Below are positions 11,290 to 23,105 of a stretch of 64,000 nucleotides of DNA, in pieces. The notes beneath the pieces are model-generated. The model searched no databases. It was not told the DNA's origin and saw only the letters and a list, made by a program, of their open reading frames with translations. The position numbers and the translations under genes are program-made. The stretch comes from Macrotis lagotis (lineage: Eukaryota > Chordata > Mammalia > Peramelemorphia > Peramelidae). The DNA is taken from assembly GCF_037893015.1 (NCBI RefSeq), contig NC_133658.1, positions 141,589,822-141,653,821 of the forward strand, read 5' to 3'. How positions within the stretch are numbered: the first letter of the stretch is position 1; every line of letters begins with the position of its first letter.

Positions 11290-13200
11290 ATAGAAAAAAT
11301 ATATAGAAAAAAATTAATGTTAAAAGACTTATGGTATCTTCTAAACGGAACAGCAACAGTACATATGTGTTTCTTTGTACCACAATGAACATTTACATAA
11401 GAGATTATATAGTAGTGTCAGAGATATTGTAAATGAAAGTTAAAAAGGCAGAAAGAGTTAACACCTGCTTTATAGAGCCTAATACAATAAAAATAGAAAT
11501 TGGTTCAGGGACCACAAAGAAAAAACTAAAATTGAAACTTACCAATGAAACTTTAAATAATGAGTGGAAACAGCATATCATAGAAACAGTTACTAAGGCA
11601 AAAGAAATTGATAGTGATGAATTAACAGGCCAGATTTTGTAGGATGCAGCTAAAGTAATGACTGTGGGCAAAATCACATCCTTACAATTGTACATAAACA
11701 AAGTAAAAATAGAGAAGATTAATGAACTGAAGATGCATTTATAAATTAGAAAAAAAACAAATGTAAAATAAGAAGAGGAAATATTAAATTAGATATGAAA
11801 TAAATCAATCAGAAATAAAAACTCATAGAAATAATAAGTCTAAAATCTGGTTGTTGTGTTTTTTTTTGCAAAAACTAATGAAATTGATAAACCCTTAGCT
11901 AATCTGATTAAAAAGAGAACCAATAGGGCAGCTAGGTGGCGCAGTGGATAGAGCACTGGCCCTGGAGTCAGGAGTACCTGGGTTGAAATCCGACCTCACA
12001 CACTTAATAATTACCTAGTTGTGTGGCCCTGGGCAAGCCACTTAACCCCATTTGCCTTGCAAAAATAAAAAATAAAAAAATAAAAAGAGAACCAAGAATC
12101 TAATGAATAAAATAGGCAATGAGTGAAATCAGAGCAAAACCAGAACTAAAAGGAATAACTAGAATATATGATGCTAACAACACTGAGTATAAAATTAGAG
12201 GAACACTTTAAAAATGTTAAATATCCAATCTATTGGGAAACCAGAATAGAAATTTTTAAAAAACCTTATCTTAAAAATAGCAAGTAGATCTGGCTATCTA
12301 AGTACCACCAAAGTGGGGTGTGGTAGTAAGATAAAGGGAGACAACCAGTGAAAACTCTTGGTCCTGATGGATCACAGGAGAATCCTACTAAACTTTAAAG
12401 AACAATTAGTACTCATAATTGGTAAATTATTTTCAAAAATTGAGAAAAAAATCTTTATCTGAATCCTTCTGAGACAAATATAGTCCTAATACTGAAACCA
12501 GGAAAAGACAAAATACAAGAAAACTATAACCCAATATCCATAATGAACATGGACTCAAAATTTTATTATTTATCCAAGAAACCAGTCATTATGATCAAAT
12601 GGAATTTATACCAGGGATGCAGGGATGGTCCAACATTTAAGAAAATAATAAAAAAAGCATATTAGAAATGGAAGCACCCAAAACAACATGATTATCTCAA
12701 TAAATGCAAAAAAGCCTTTGACAAAATATAGCACTTTTATATTAAAAATCTTACAAAGTATAGGCATAGAGGAAAACTTTTTAAAAATATCATAAATATC
12801 AGTTTCAACCTAAAGCAAGTATCATATGCAGTAGTAATGCATCAGAACTTTTCCTAATAAATAGAGGAATGGAGCAAGGATGCTCACACTCCCCACTATT
12901 GAAATAGTTCTGGAAATGGTAGAAATTGGGATAAGATAAGATAAGAGAAAGGAATTAAAGGAATAAAAATAGGGAAAGAGATAAAACTGTTCCTATATGG
13001 TGATATAATGACCCAAATGATCAGCAAAACTTTTAATTGAGGCAATTTATAGCTTCAAGAGTTGTAGGTTATAAATAAATGCTCAAAAGTCAACATTTCT
13101 ATATAATATCAAAAGAAGCAATAATAGAATTCTATTCAAAAATTTTCATTCAAAAATTATTTTTACTTTAAAAATTTTTACTTGAAATAATATGCAAGAA
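11290..13200 (+). mobile_element. L1 ORF2 fragment (linker and RT), plus
   Basis: Degenerate sense L1. It has TAAACCCTTAGCTAATCTGA, AACCAGGAAAAGACAAAA, ATGAACATGGACTCAAAA, 'ataccagggatgcagggatggt', CATATTAGAAATGGAAGC and GAGCAAGGATGCTCACACTC in canonical order through the reverse transcriptase. Interrupted by a SINE at 11926-12080. No intact ORF. Confidence 0.8.
11909..12095 (+). mobile_element. Marsupial SINE with 15-bp target duplication, plus
   Basis: TAAAAAGAGAACCAA is at 11909-11923 and 12081-12095. The element reads GGGCAGCTAGGTGGCGCAGT, CCCTGGAGTCAGGAGTACC, then CACTTAACCCCATTTGCC and an A-rich tail. It looks young: head, boxes and tail are near consensus. Confidence 0.95.
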
Positions 13201-13304
13201 CATAGTGTGCAAAATTTAGGGGCAACATCATGAAGATATGTAATGAACTCAAATTTTATAGTTATGATTTCTAAGCAGAAATGCCACTTGTTTATTTCTT
13301 TTAA

Positions 13305-13920
13305 ATAATATTTTATTTTTTCCAATTACATATAAGAACAATTTTTTTTTTGCAAGGCAATGAATGGGGTTAAGTGACATCATGCAGTCAGGTAATTTTA
13401 AGTGTCTGAGGCTGAATTTGAACTTAGGTCCTCTTGACTCCAGGGCTGGTGCTCTATCCACTGCAATACCTAGTTGCCCCAAGGACAATTTTTAATATTC
13501 ATTTTTCAAAATAAAAATTTGAGTTCCAAATGTTTGCCCTCCCTCTGCCATCTCCTCTCAAGATGGTCAGCAATGTGATATAGGTTATATATGTGCAAAC
13601 ATGTAAGCATATTATTTGTTTTGTGAAAGAAGATACAAATCAAAAGGAAAAAGAAAACTAAGAAAAAATAAAGTGAGAATAGTATTCTTTGATCTGCATT
13701 CAGACTCCATCAATTCTTTTTCTAGTTATAGATAGCATTTTTCATCATGAGTCTTTTTGAATTGTCTTGAATTATTACATTGCAGAGAAGAGCTAAGTCA
13801 GTCATAGTTGATCATTGCACAATGTTGCTGTTACTGTGTACAATATTCTTATGGTTCTGATCACTTCTCTTAGCATCAGTTCATATAAATATTTACTTGT
13901 TAAGTAGCATGAAAAACCGT
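13305..13920 (-). mobile_element. L1 3' end region, minus
   Basis: It matches the antisense 3' region of the L1s at 36.65-37.3 kb and 37.9-38.4 kb: GTTGATCATTGCACAATGTT, GTGTACAATATTCTTATGG, TTCTGATCACTTCTCTTAGC. A minus SINE (13342-13480) interrupts it, with an imperfect AGAACAATTTTT / AGGACAATTTTT duplication. Confidence 0.65.
13342..13480 (-). mobile_element. Marsupial SINE, minus
   Basis: Poly-T, GCAAGGCAATGAATGGGG, then CTCCAGGGCTGGTGCTCTAT and CCTAGTTGCCCC. Part of the middle box is deleted. Confidence 0.9.
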
Positions 13921-14002
13921 GATTGTAGTTCAAAGCAAAAGCAGTTGTATTGAGTAGGAAGAGTAGGCACATATGATGTGATTAATCTAGGGTTAGAATT
14001 TG

Positions 14003-14262
14003 CCAAGGGATAGCTAGATAGAGAAGTAGATAGAGTACCTGACCAGAAATCAAGACAACTCTTTTCATGAGTTCAAATCTAGCCTCAGACACTTAATAGC
14101 AATGTGATCTTGGACAAGTCTTTTAATCCTATTTGCTTCAGTTCTTCATCAGTAAAATGAACTGGAGAAGGAAATGGAAAAACACTCTAATATCTTTGCC
14201 AAGAAAACCTCAAATGTGATCATGAAGAGTCAGACACAACAGGAAATGACCTCATTTTGTTA
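14003..14262 (+). mobile_element. SINE with long 3' body, plus
   Basis: A SINE head is followed by GAACTGGAGAAGGAAATGG, ATCTTTGCCAAGAAAACC and CATGAAGAGTCAGACACAAC. Same family as 5095-5290 (minus), 26125-26390 and a short 3' piece at 37735-37770. Confidence 0.8.
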
Positions 14263-14690
14263 ACTCTTGAATGACCTAAGATTGTGTCAGTCTTTTCTAA
14301 TCTTAAACATGAGTCAAATTCTAGAATTAGATTTTGGGGGGGGGGGGCAGAAATTAAAGGAAAACACAGAATCATAATTTGTAAAAAAAATTGAAATTTG
14401 TAAAAAAAAGTTAGACAAAGAAACTAAATCTGTTATTTCATTGATATAGGAACCTTCTAAATGATTTAGCTCCATATCCCAAAGCTGATCTATACCTTCT
14501 CTGCAACTTGTAGAGAGTTTCCTAAAGTACTGACACTAGTAACACAATTACAGAACCAGTATGAGACAAGCATCAAACTTGAACCAATTTGTCCATGATT
14601 TGAGATCATCTTTCCACTAATCTATGATGTTTCTGATTTATACAAAAAAAGTAACATGATTTTTTTATTTTTGTTTTTTACCTCTTTTAG

Positions 14691-14770
14691 GTTCTCATCA
14701 CATGTTTCTGGCAATCACAGTTCCACTAAAGATTTCATTACCATCAAGTGAATTTTTGGAACCAGAATAT
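14691..14770 (+). CDS. ADAM18-like: ADAM gene coding exon 2: prodomain start
   Basis: An 80-nt exon behind a strong acceptor (TTTTTTACCTCTTTTAG). It completes codon 16 and encodes residues 17-42, including MFLAITVPLKISLPSSEFL. The xVTVPxKI motif is the hallmark of the ADAM prodomain start. The donor TAT/GTAATT is acceptable but not consensus. Phase 1 in and 0 out fit exons 1 and 3. The exon was found by motif and phase; without exons 1 and 3 it would be easily missed. Confidence 0.8.
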
Positions 14771-15623
14771 GTAATTAATCAATAGAATTTTTTTTAATAG
14801 CTATCATTTATATAGAATTTCAAGGACAGCATACCATTTTGCATAGTAACTCATTTGATCTTAGGTTAAGTTATTTCATTTTTGTATGTAGAGAATGGTA
14901 ATTATATTGGCTTTAGGTTAAAATTCCTTGAAACTACAGATTAACAATGGAATTATTATGATTTATAGAATGCATATTTATGATGAATTGCTTATGTCTT
15001 TTATTTTGGATCAGAGAAACTTGGTTAAACATGTAGTAAGTAAAGTTAGGTCACCTTATTTATTGAAACATAAAAAAAAAGAAAATCAAGATACCATAAG
15101 ATATACTCTTTTAGATTCAGTACTTGAAACATTACTATTCAGTATACTTCATTTTATGCAGAATCTAAAGAATGAGAAAGTTCAGTAACCAGAATTTTTT
15201 ATCATCATGAGTAGAAGACAAATAGGAAGATTACATTATGACTGGTTAGTCACTTAGCAAATAGTTATAAGAAAACAAATTCAAATGAAATCATTATATT
15301 TTTGCTGTACTCTATGTTTGAGTTTGCCACTCTTACACTTAAGAGTGTTCTCTTGGGTACTTTACCTATAATTAGGAATAACTTTCTTATTAAAATAATA
15401 GTAGGTGGTTCAAATGAGACAGGACCTTTTTAACTCATTATTTTTTAAATCTTCTTTAATAAATTATTAAACATAATAACCCTATACCACACGGTTGAAA
15501 ATTATATTAAAAAGGCTAAATAAAGAACAATTATATAAAAATTAAAAATATGTATGAATCCAAATAGAGTTTGATTTGACAGACAAATCTTAAAGAGATC
15601 TTTTAAAAATCAGTTAAACAGAG

Positions 15624-15935
15624 ATGCAGTTAGATGGTGCAGTGGATAGAGCAGCCTTCTAGGAAGCAGGAGGACTGGAATTTGAATCTGACCATATACA
15701 CTTGAATCTTACTAGTTGTGTGACTTTGGGCAATTCACTCAATCCTAATTGCCTCACTTCCAGGGCCATCTCCAGTTGTCCTTATTTATATTTGGCCACT
15801 GGACCCAGATGGCTCTAGAGGAGAAAGTGAGGCTGGTGATTTTGCACAACAGTCCTCACACAAATCCAATTCATGTGCTTGTCATGGTATCATCTACCTG
15901 ATGTCATGGTCTTCTTTGAGAATGACAAAAACAAA
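15624..15935 (+). mobile_element. Long-tail marsupial SINE, plus
   Basis: Head GATGCAGTTAGATGGTGCAG, CORE-like boxes, then CCATCTCCAGTTGTCC, AGAAAGTGAGGCTGGTGA and GATGTCATGGTCTTCTTTGA. Same family as 4350-4580 and 27871-28130. Confidence 0.85.
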
Positions 15936-16009
15936 ACTAATCAAAGAGAAATCTGGGAAAATGAAAAAGTAGTTAGAAAACTTTAGGCTTCCTAAATTTC
16001 CTCCACAAA

Positions 16010-18900
16010 AACAGAAGAACATTATCTCAGAGAGAATGTAGAGCAGCAAAACTAAATAGGAGTCAGAACAGAGTTGTTTCCTTTTAAAACAACTTCAGAA
16101 GACCCCAGAAAAGACTTGGCCTCCAGGGGCAGAGGTTGGACCTGAGTGAAGTGCAAATACCTCCAGGCTGACTCATATGAATCAACAAACAGCAAGCCCA
16201 GGGGGTACTGGTGTTGGGAGGAAGCCTCAGCTTTAGGTGAGTTTATCTCAAGGGTAGTATGGGGATCTGACAGTTGAGTAGGAGAAGATTGAAGGATGTT
16301 CCACTGTAGAGGGATGACAAGCATAGCTTTGCTGATCCGACTCATCCCAGGAGAAGGGGCTAGAGTAGGCTTGGTGATTGCATAGCAGAGGGATGGGCAT
16401 CCTACTGGTTGTGGGCACTTGCAGGAGAGCAAAGTGCAATGTTTCAGTTCTAGATTGAATAGGAGAACTGCAGTTTGCAGTCATCAGGGAGACCACAAGA
16501 AACAAGAATATTTGATTTGTTTGACAGCATGGCCAGGTGTTCTAGCTGTGGCTTAGGGGTGGAGAGGTGGGACTTTAGGACAGAGGCCAGAAAATAATAG
16601 TAAGAAATACCTGAGGCTTGGGCATCATTCTCCATACCTTGGGACAAGAACTTGATTATATTAATAGCTGCTAAAATCAAAATAAAATAACAAAATAAGA
16701 AAAAGGAGAAAGAACCTAACCATAGACAGCTGCTATATAGATAGAGAAGAACTGGTTCATAGAGGAAGATAATGCAACTCAAATTCACTCACTTTTCAAT
16801 GAGAAATTTGTAATAGTCCCAAGCACAAAAACATTATTTGGAAGAGCTTAAAAGGGACTTCAAAAATCACTTAAGAGAAATTGAGGGAAAAAATAATAAG
16901 AGCAATCTACAAAATCAAGAAAATTATGAAAAGAAAGTCAACCAACTAGAAATAGAGAATTAAAAACTTAAGTAAATGATTCCTTGAAAACTAGAATTGG
17001 GCAAGGGGAAGCTAATGACAATTTAAAACACCAAAAAATAATAAAACAAAATAAAAAGAATAAGAGAATTTGAAACATCTCATTACAGAAAAAAATGATC
17101 TGGAGAAAGAGGGGTGACAATATAAGAATAGTTGGACTACTTGAAAGGTACAATCAAAAAATAATCTATTGGTACAGTCAAGATCATTGTGAAATTACTC
17201 AGGAAAATTACCCTGAAATTTTGGAATAAAAGGATAAACCAAAAAATAGAAAAAAAAACTCCAATGATCACCATCTGAAAAATATCCCTGAAGTAAGACT
17301 TACAGGAAATATCACAGCCAGGCAGCAAATTGCAGGCAAAGAGAAAAAGTGTAAATTTCATGAGCTTCAATAATGATTTCTAGAAGACCTAGCAACTACT
17401 ATGTTGAAGAGCCAAAGGTCTTAGAATACTGTATTTCATGGAGCAAAAGAGCTGGGGTTATGACCAAGGATAACTTTCCTAGTCACAAGTTAGGTATGAT
17501 CCTGAAGAAAAAAATGACATTCAATGAACTGAGAAGCTTTCAGGTATTTGTGACAAAAACAGTAGAATTTAATGGAAAATTTGATAGATCTAGGAGAAAC
17601 ATTAGACAAACATTGAAGACCAATTATAAGATACTCAATAAATTTAAATTGTTTACTTCTTTTATGTAAAAATGTTATTTATTTTATGACTGCTATTCAT
17701 ATTTGAGTAGGTCGAAAGAAAGGTTTCAAACTATGTCTGATGGGGTGATTCTAAAGGAATAAGGAAATAAAGGATAAGGATAAAAGGACTAAGAGGTAAA
17801 GAATAAGAGATAAAATGGAATAATCTCATACAAATGAGGCATGAAAGAAAGAATTGATACAGAAGAAGCAAATTGGAGAGAAGACCGAGTAGTGCTGGAA
17901 ATAGAATATATATCTAGAAGAATATAAAAGTCTCCTATATTCAGAGAGAAATAAGAGGTCTAGGGAGTAGGGTGGGGGAATCGCTGAGGGAGGGTATCTT
18001 AGAGAGGGATTTGTAGGTTAAGGAATAGGAGGACAAGGTAGTGGGTGGAAATAAATTAGAGGAGTGAGGAGGTATAAGGTAAAAAGGGTGAAAAGGCTAG
18101 TGAGGAAAAATAGAGTGTGAAGGAGGAAGGAATGAATTAGACTTGGAGTGGAATAGTTTAGCGTATGAATGGAATAAACTTATGAAACATGAATAACTGA
18201 TTAAATGTTTGAATTCAATAATATGTTGTTTTCAGGAAACAATAAAAATGAGACACACACACACAAAGATAAATAAAAGCCTGGAGTAGAATTCCTTATG
18301 TAAACACAGGGGTAGCAATCATGATCTCAAAGTAAAAGTTAAAATGGATTTAATTAAAAGGAAAAATAGGGAAACTACACTATATTATTATTATTCAATA
18401 TTGTTTTAGACCATTAAAAATGACTAGATGGTATAAAATTCCTGAAGAAGGTATACCTGGCAAGAGACACAGGAACTATTATGAACATAAACATACAACA
18501 TTTTAATACAAATAAATTCAGATGTAAATAATTGATGTAATATTATTGTTCATGAGTAAGTAAATGTCAATGTAATTTAAAAAAATGACAATTTTACTTA
18601 ACTTATCAGTTTATTCAATCCCATCCCAATTAAGTTCCTAAAAATTATCTCACTGAATTAGAAAACAGTAATAATTCATTTGGAAGAACAAAGCTCAGGA
18701 ATTTCAAAGAAGCTGGGGAAAAAGGATATAAAATAAATAAGGAAATTCAGCAGTATTAAGCCTAAAACTATGTTACAAAGGGAGAATTTTGTTGAAGAGT
18801 AAATAGATAACTTTGATTATTTTAAGTAAAAAATTTCTTTTATAAATGAAGCCAAGTAAAGCCAAGAATAGAAGGAATGTAGAAAATTGGAAAGAAACTT
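16010..18900 (+). mobile_element. Degenerate L1, plus (5' region, ORF1, pieces of ORF2)
   Basis: From about 17050 the + strand reads like L1 ORF1. 17373-17669 keeps an open frame with a recognisable CTD (KKKMTFNELRSFQVFVTKTV, EFNGKFD). 18220-18470 resembles the N-terminal ORF2 endonuclease region (GGGGTAGCAATCATGATCTC). 18580-18730 jumps to a late ORF2 segment, so ORF2 is internally deleted. The 16.0-16.8 kb part fits a 5' UTR only by position. Confidence 0.6.
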
Positions 18901-18958
18901 TGATAATCCCTCAGTTAAGTTGTGTTTGTGTTGGAATTTTGCTGTGATATAGGAAATG

Positions 18959-19129
18959 AGGAGCTGGTTAATTTAAAATTTTTTAAAATTTATTTAAAGC
19001 AATGCAGTTAAGTGACTTGCCCAAGGTTATACAGTTAGGTAATTATTAAGTGTCTGAGTGTAGATTTGAACTCAGGGCTGGTGCTCTATCCACTGTGCCA
19101 CCTAACTGCCCCAGGAGCTGGTTTATTTA
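18959..19129 (-). mobile_element. Marsupial SINE with 17-bp target duplication, minus
   Basis: AGGAGCTGGTTAATTTA (18959-18975) and AGGAGCTGGTTTATTTA (19113-19129) flank a SINE that lost its CTCCTGACTCCAGG box by a small deletion. Confidence 0.9.
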
Positions 19130-19249
19130 GAAAAAGATTGAAAGATGAAGAAAAGAAAGTGCTCCCTACCTCCATAGAAAGAGATGACAAGTGAAAAGAT
19201 GCATAGTATAATTACATATATGTTTATGAGTGCCTATATTGTGGGTGTT

Positions 19250-19283
<34 letters not shown>

Positions 19284-19308
19284 TGTATATATATATATAT
19301 ATATATAT
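19250..19308. repeat. (AT)n microsatellite, two tracts
   Basis: Two AT runs are separated by AAATAGATATGT. Confidence 0.95.
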
Positions 19309-19619
19309 GCATTTAATTGTAATCTTTAGAGCAGGGGTGCTCTAAGGATGGAAAAAATTAAATAAAAAATATACAGCAAAGAACAAAAGAAAATCTAGAA
19401 GGAAGCAAAGAAAAACTCAGTAGATTTGAAAACAATGTGTAGTATTATATAGGTTTTCTTGAAATGGAAATTTGTAGTTTGAATTTTCTCCTATGTTCTA
19501 CTAAGTATGTGGGAATGTTCTTTTTTTTTCTTTCAATTACTTTCTTTTAATTATTTAATTTCATTTTAAAATTTCAATTTAATTTTATTCATTTAATATG
19601 AATTAAAAATTTATAAAAA

Positions 19620-19945
19620 TATATTGATGCAGCAAACTTCATTGCTGTCTTATTTTAAGAAATCGCTACAGCCACCCAACCTTCACCTCATCAACCGAAT
19701 CAATCAGCTGCCATCAACATTTAGGCAAGACCCACCCTCCAACAGCAAAAAAAAATTGACTTACTGAAGGCTCACATGATAGTATCAGTTGTTAGTAAGA
19801 AGATTTTTTTTAAATTAAGGCATATATGAATTTTTTAGACTTAATGTCATTGTACACTTATATTAAGACTATAATTAGTACGAATCACTTTATTATGATT
19901 TTTTTGCTTTCCTGCAGTATTTGTAACCAAACTACAAGTAGTGAT
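19620..19945 (+). mobile_element. Tigger-type DNA transposon 3' fragment
   Basis: The sequence GCAGCAAACTTCATTGCTGT, TTATTTTAAGAAATCGC, CAGCCACCCAACCTTCACC, 'gcaagacccaccctcca' and TTACTGAAGGCTCACATGAT follows the 3' part of Tigger1-like mariner elements in order. The terminal part (GAATCACTTTATTATGATT) is decayed. It ends just before the pogo-like element at 19963. Confidence 0.6.
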
Positions 19946-19962
19946 TTCTTTAGGGTAACATA

Positions 19963-20718
19963 CCACATTTCCCTTTGTATAAGATGCATCTAAATTTGGG
20001 GGGGGGGCCTCTGAAATTTGAAAAAAAAGTATTACGTACAGTTAGTGAACTGTAGTTTTATTCATCATGAAATTCAAGGACTTTCTGCTCCTAGCTTTCA
20101 GGCATCTTTTGGGCAAGTTTGGTACATGGACACATGCTTAGCCCATTCCCTTTCATGAACCTGAAGCACCAATTGTGTCCTCCTTTGAAATCAGTCATTT
20201 CTTTTTTTATCAGCAATTCTTCTGGCCTCCTCCTGAACCATCTTTGTGGACACAGGCATTCCAATGGCCCTTTGCTCTTCAATCTACCTCTTCAATTCAC
20301 TCTCTAAATGAGGGCATTTTGATGACTTGCCTCTCATAGCCTTCTTCTTCTGGGGTATTTTCAGTAAGGTTTCTTCTTTCCATCCCCTATTTCAGATTGT
20401 TTTCTCAGTTGGTGGAGGACCAAACTGATACTCAGCAGCACAATTTCCATTCACTTTTGCAAACTGGATCACTTTTATCTTAAATTCAGCACTGTATGAA
20501 AATCTATTCTGAGCCATTTATGGGCAAATTTTGGCAAAATGAAACCTAATATACTGTAACAAATGCAAAACAATGAGCACAAAGGCAAGCATGTAAAAGC
20601 AGGAAATACAAGTAAAAAAAATCTACAACCATTGTATAAGGTGCTCCCAGTTGTTTGACCTCAAATTTTTCAAAATTTTTCAAAAAAAAGGATGTGCCTT
20701 ATACATGGGGAAATATGG
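19963..20718 (-). mobile_element. Pogo-like DNA transposon, internally deleted, with TIRs
   Basis: Terminal inverted repeats are visible. The left end is CCACATTTCCCTTTGTATAA and the inverted right end is CCATATTTCCCCATGTATAA, with matches continuing to about 28 bp. Both ends abut TA, the Tc1/mariner-pogo target. The minus strand keeps pieces of a transposase N-terminal region (SAEFKIKVIQFAKVNGN; KEMTDFKGGHNWCFRFMKGN; NGLSM; LAQKMPES), which is the helix-turn-helix and CENP-B-like DNA-binding part of pogo-type transposases. The DDE catalytic domain is absent, so the element is non-autonomous or deleted. At least one frameshift and stops. Confidence 0.75.
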
Positions 20719-20805
20719 TAAGTAGTAAGTGCTTAATGTAGGATTCTAACCCAGATTTTCCTGACTCCAAGTCCAATGCTCTATCTACTATGTTGCTATA
20801 AATAT
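20719..20805 (-). mobile_element. Short MIR-like remnant, minus
   Basis: Contains 'gattctaacccagattttcctgactcc' and CCAATGCTCTATCTACTATG, the antisense tRNA-proximal half of a MIR/CORE SINE. Confidence 0.5.
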
Positions 20806-20879
20806 TTTGCTATATAGAACATTTTGTTTGTCCTTAAACCTCTTGGTGTACATCAGGCTTTTGAATTTAACAATTACAA

Positions 20880-22181
20880 AAGTAGTTTCAGTAGAGTTGT
20901 AGGTTGAAAAATATTTTAGTGAGGAGTTTGAGGAAGTGAGAATATATTCTTTTTAGGGGATGATATAGAAGATAATTTTATTGAGGGGGTAATGACAGGG
21001 TCTAGGGTAAATCTGTTAGAATAGAAGATATATGTGTAGGCTATGGGAAATGAACTAGTAGAGAGAAAATGAAAGTAAAAGAACAGGGATGATCTTTGTG
21101 GCATATCTCCCAGAAGAGTTGGGAGGGAAGGGGGGGCTGGGATTCAAGCAGAAACATTGCTGATGACAAAGAGAAGTATCTTTTCCTGGAGAATGGTATA
21201 AAGACAGCAAGGACATTTGAAGAAGTAGACAGTTTTGAGGTGTTGAATAAGGAAGATTAAATGAGTTTATGATTTTTTTCAGTAAGGGGAGAATAAGTAA
21301 TTCACACTATAAACTAGTATTTTATGAAGGTTACCAGGTTTCTGTGAGTGCAAGCAGATATGAAGAATTTAGATGAAGAGGTATAAGTGCAAGTGGAGCC
21401 TGTTTATAAAAGAGCAGGTACTGTGGAAGGACCAAATGGGTAGAAACTTTGAAAGGGTATGGCTGAGGTGGATGGGAATCAGAGAATATGAAATAGAAAA
21501 GGGTATGACTTAATTATAGAAACAAAAGAAACTAGAAGTAGGAATTTGCCAACTCTGAGCGGGAAAAGAAGCAATTGTCACATCTTGGAAGGAGTGCTAG
21601 ATTTAATATAAGAAGGATAAGATTTCTAGCTTGAAATTTTTTTGCCTGTGACCAGGGGTAAAGCATAACCTCCTTGATTCTCTGTTCCTTATTAGTAAGA
21701 TTAGATGACTATTATCATGGCCTTTATTCTCCAGTGTCCTGTGATTATTGAGCATATAGTTGAGTGGAAAGCATAGAATGAGCTTGATTAACAATGATTG
21801 GGAACCCAAGATTAATGAGAGATAGAATGCATTCAGATGCCCACAGTAAGTTCCAGTTATAAGATCTCAATATCACATATCCTTACAACAGTTTAAAAAA
21901 CTGGTAAATGTGACTATTGAGACTCACTCAACTGGTAAAGACCTTTAGAAAACAGAATGGGTGTCTCAGGAGTGGAAGAGGGAAAATGTTCCTTTTTTTT
22001 TTTAAAAAAAAAAGGATAGTTTACAAAATCTACAAACCATAGACCAGTGAAGTTGACTTTTGTTTCTGAATAGTTGAGAAATAAGGAACTGTTTTGAATT
22101 GTTTAGGAAAGCAGTAATTTCTGAAATCTAGAAATGACTTCATGGAGAACACAACATTCCAGACTAACCTTTTCTTTTTTT
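20880..22181. other. No recognised gene; unassigned intronic DNA
   Basis: Purine-rich diverged sequence with no exon or clear repeat consensus. A 21.0-21.6 kb stretch has the texture of an old LINE or LTR remnant, but I could not place it. Confidence 0.4.
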
Positions 22182-22187
22182 GTACAG

Positions 22188-22446
22188 TCTTAGGGACTGT
22201 TGTATGTAGGAGTACTGTAAATTATCTTCACCTGGTGTCGGTGAGCACCAGAGTCTTGTTTTACTAAGTGCCATGGGAGAGGGAGTGGATTATAGACTGG
22301 GGAAGATATTTAAGCACTGGTATTTGGTTCAATAAATGGAGACATTGGAGGCCTTGGTGTACAAAGGGAGAATTTGTCTTCCTTGTCTCCCACCCCTCCA
22401 TTGCTCACCTGGGAAAAGATTAAGGGCCAGAAAGGAACTCAGCATA
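22188..22446 (+). repeat. 5' LTR of the CD164-carrying element
   Basis: About 259 bp beginning TCTTAGGGACTGTTG. It has a TATA-like GATATTTAAGCAC near 22307 and CAATAAATGG near 22330 as a polyadenylation signal. Segments CACCTGGTGT, GAGCACCAGAG, GTTTTACTAAGTGCCA and GCTCACCTGGG are shared with the 3' LTR. Confidence 0.8.
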
Positions 22447-22464
22447 TGGCACCTGTACAGGGAC
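22447..22464 (+). promoter_or_regulatory. Primer binding site, tRNA-Lys3-like
   Basis: TGGCACCTGTACAGGGAC directly follows the 5' LTR. It differs at three of 18 positions from the Lys3-type site TGGCGCCCGAACAGGGAC. Confidence 0.75.
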
Positions 22465-22738
22465 AAGAAGGCAGAGTTGTCTGAGTGAAGTCCAGGATAA
22501 GGACACAGCAGATACAAGCAAGAGAATGAGGTGACATCCCAGAGCAGAGGACTCTGGAGAAAATAAGAGGTTGATTTGTAACCAGGGACTGATTTTAAAC
22601 AAAGAGGTGTAAAGTGAAAATGAAAAGACAAATAGTATTCAGCATTGAGGAGTCAGTGGGAAGTGGAGTCTCTAAGGCAATGCTGCAGGGGACAAAGCTT
22701 CTTTCTCAAGTAGCAGTCTGCCACTGAGCACCAGCGCC

Positions 22739-23105
22739 ATGAACAGGATGCAGAGAACCTGCTTTCTGTTCTTTTGGGCCTTGACTGCCTGCCTGACCAC
22801 ACTGTGAATGCTGGGCTCAACCCAGGCCCCTGGACCTGTAACTGGCTGCAGAGACCTTTCATTGCTGATGCAGACCCTGACACCAAAGGCAAGTTTTGCT
22901 CCAGAAGTCACAACGAGTTTCACTTTCCAGCCTACAGCCGGGTTCACCTCAGCCATTGCTCCAGCAGCAGAAGACTGTGAATTGAACACTAGCTGTGCTT
23001 TTTGTGTCTAGAGCAAAAATGTCACATGTCATTGGACAGTTGTAATGGTGCTGACTTTTGTTCAGAGAATGCAACAACTTCAGATTGTACTGTCAACTTC
23101 TTAAG
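22739..23105 (+). pseudogene. CD164-like: CD164 (endolyn)-like retrocopy inside LTR element
   Basis: A Kozak-like GCGCCATG starts a reading frame with a signal-peptide-like stretch (MNRMQRTCFLFFWALTACL), then a stop. It continues as a Thr/Ser/Pro/Ala-rich segment and a cysteine cluster: EDCELNTSCAFC, a stop, NVTCHW, then after a frameshift CNGADFCSENATTSDCTV. CD164 has the same spacing, with C-x-x-C, N-T-T-C-x-W, a C-x5-C pair and N-x-T/S before SDC. CD164 is a sialomucin of endosomes and cell surface. The second mucin part, membrane span and tail are missing. Two stops and one frameshift make it non-coding now. It has no introns and no poly-A of its own, and lies between the PBS and polypurine tract. 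Confidence 0.6.

Noticed and set aside
11926..11995. tRNA gene-like heads in the SINEs
   Set aside because: The A/B-box-like heads belong to SINEs with target duplications and tails; none has an intact cloverleaf in isolation.
16052..16788. Minus-strand frames of 85-126 codons
   Set aside because: They lie antisense to the 5' part of a degenerate sense L1. No domain was recognised, and composition is explained by the L1.
22653..22989. Minus-strand frames of 79 and 105 codons as genes
   Set aside because: They are shadows of the sense CD164-like segment within the LTR element.
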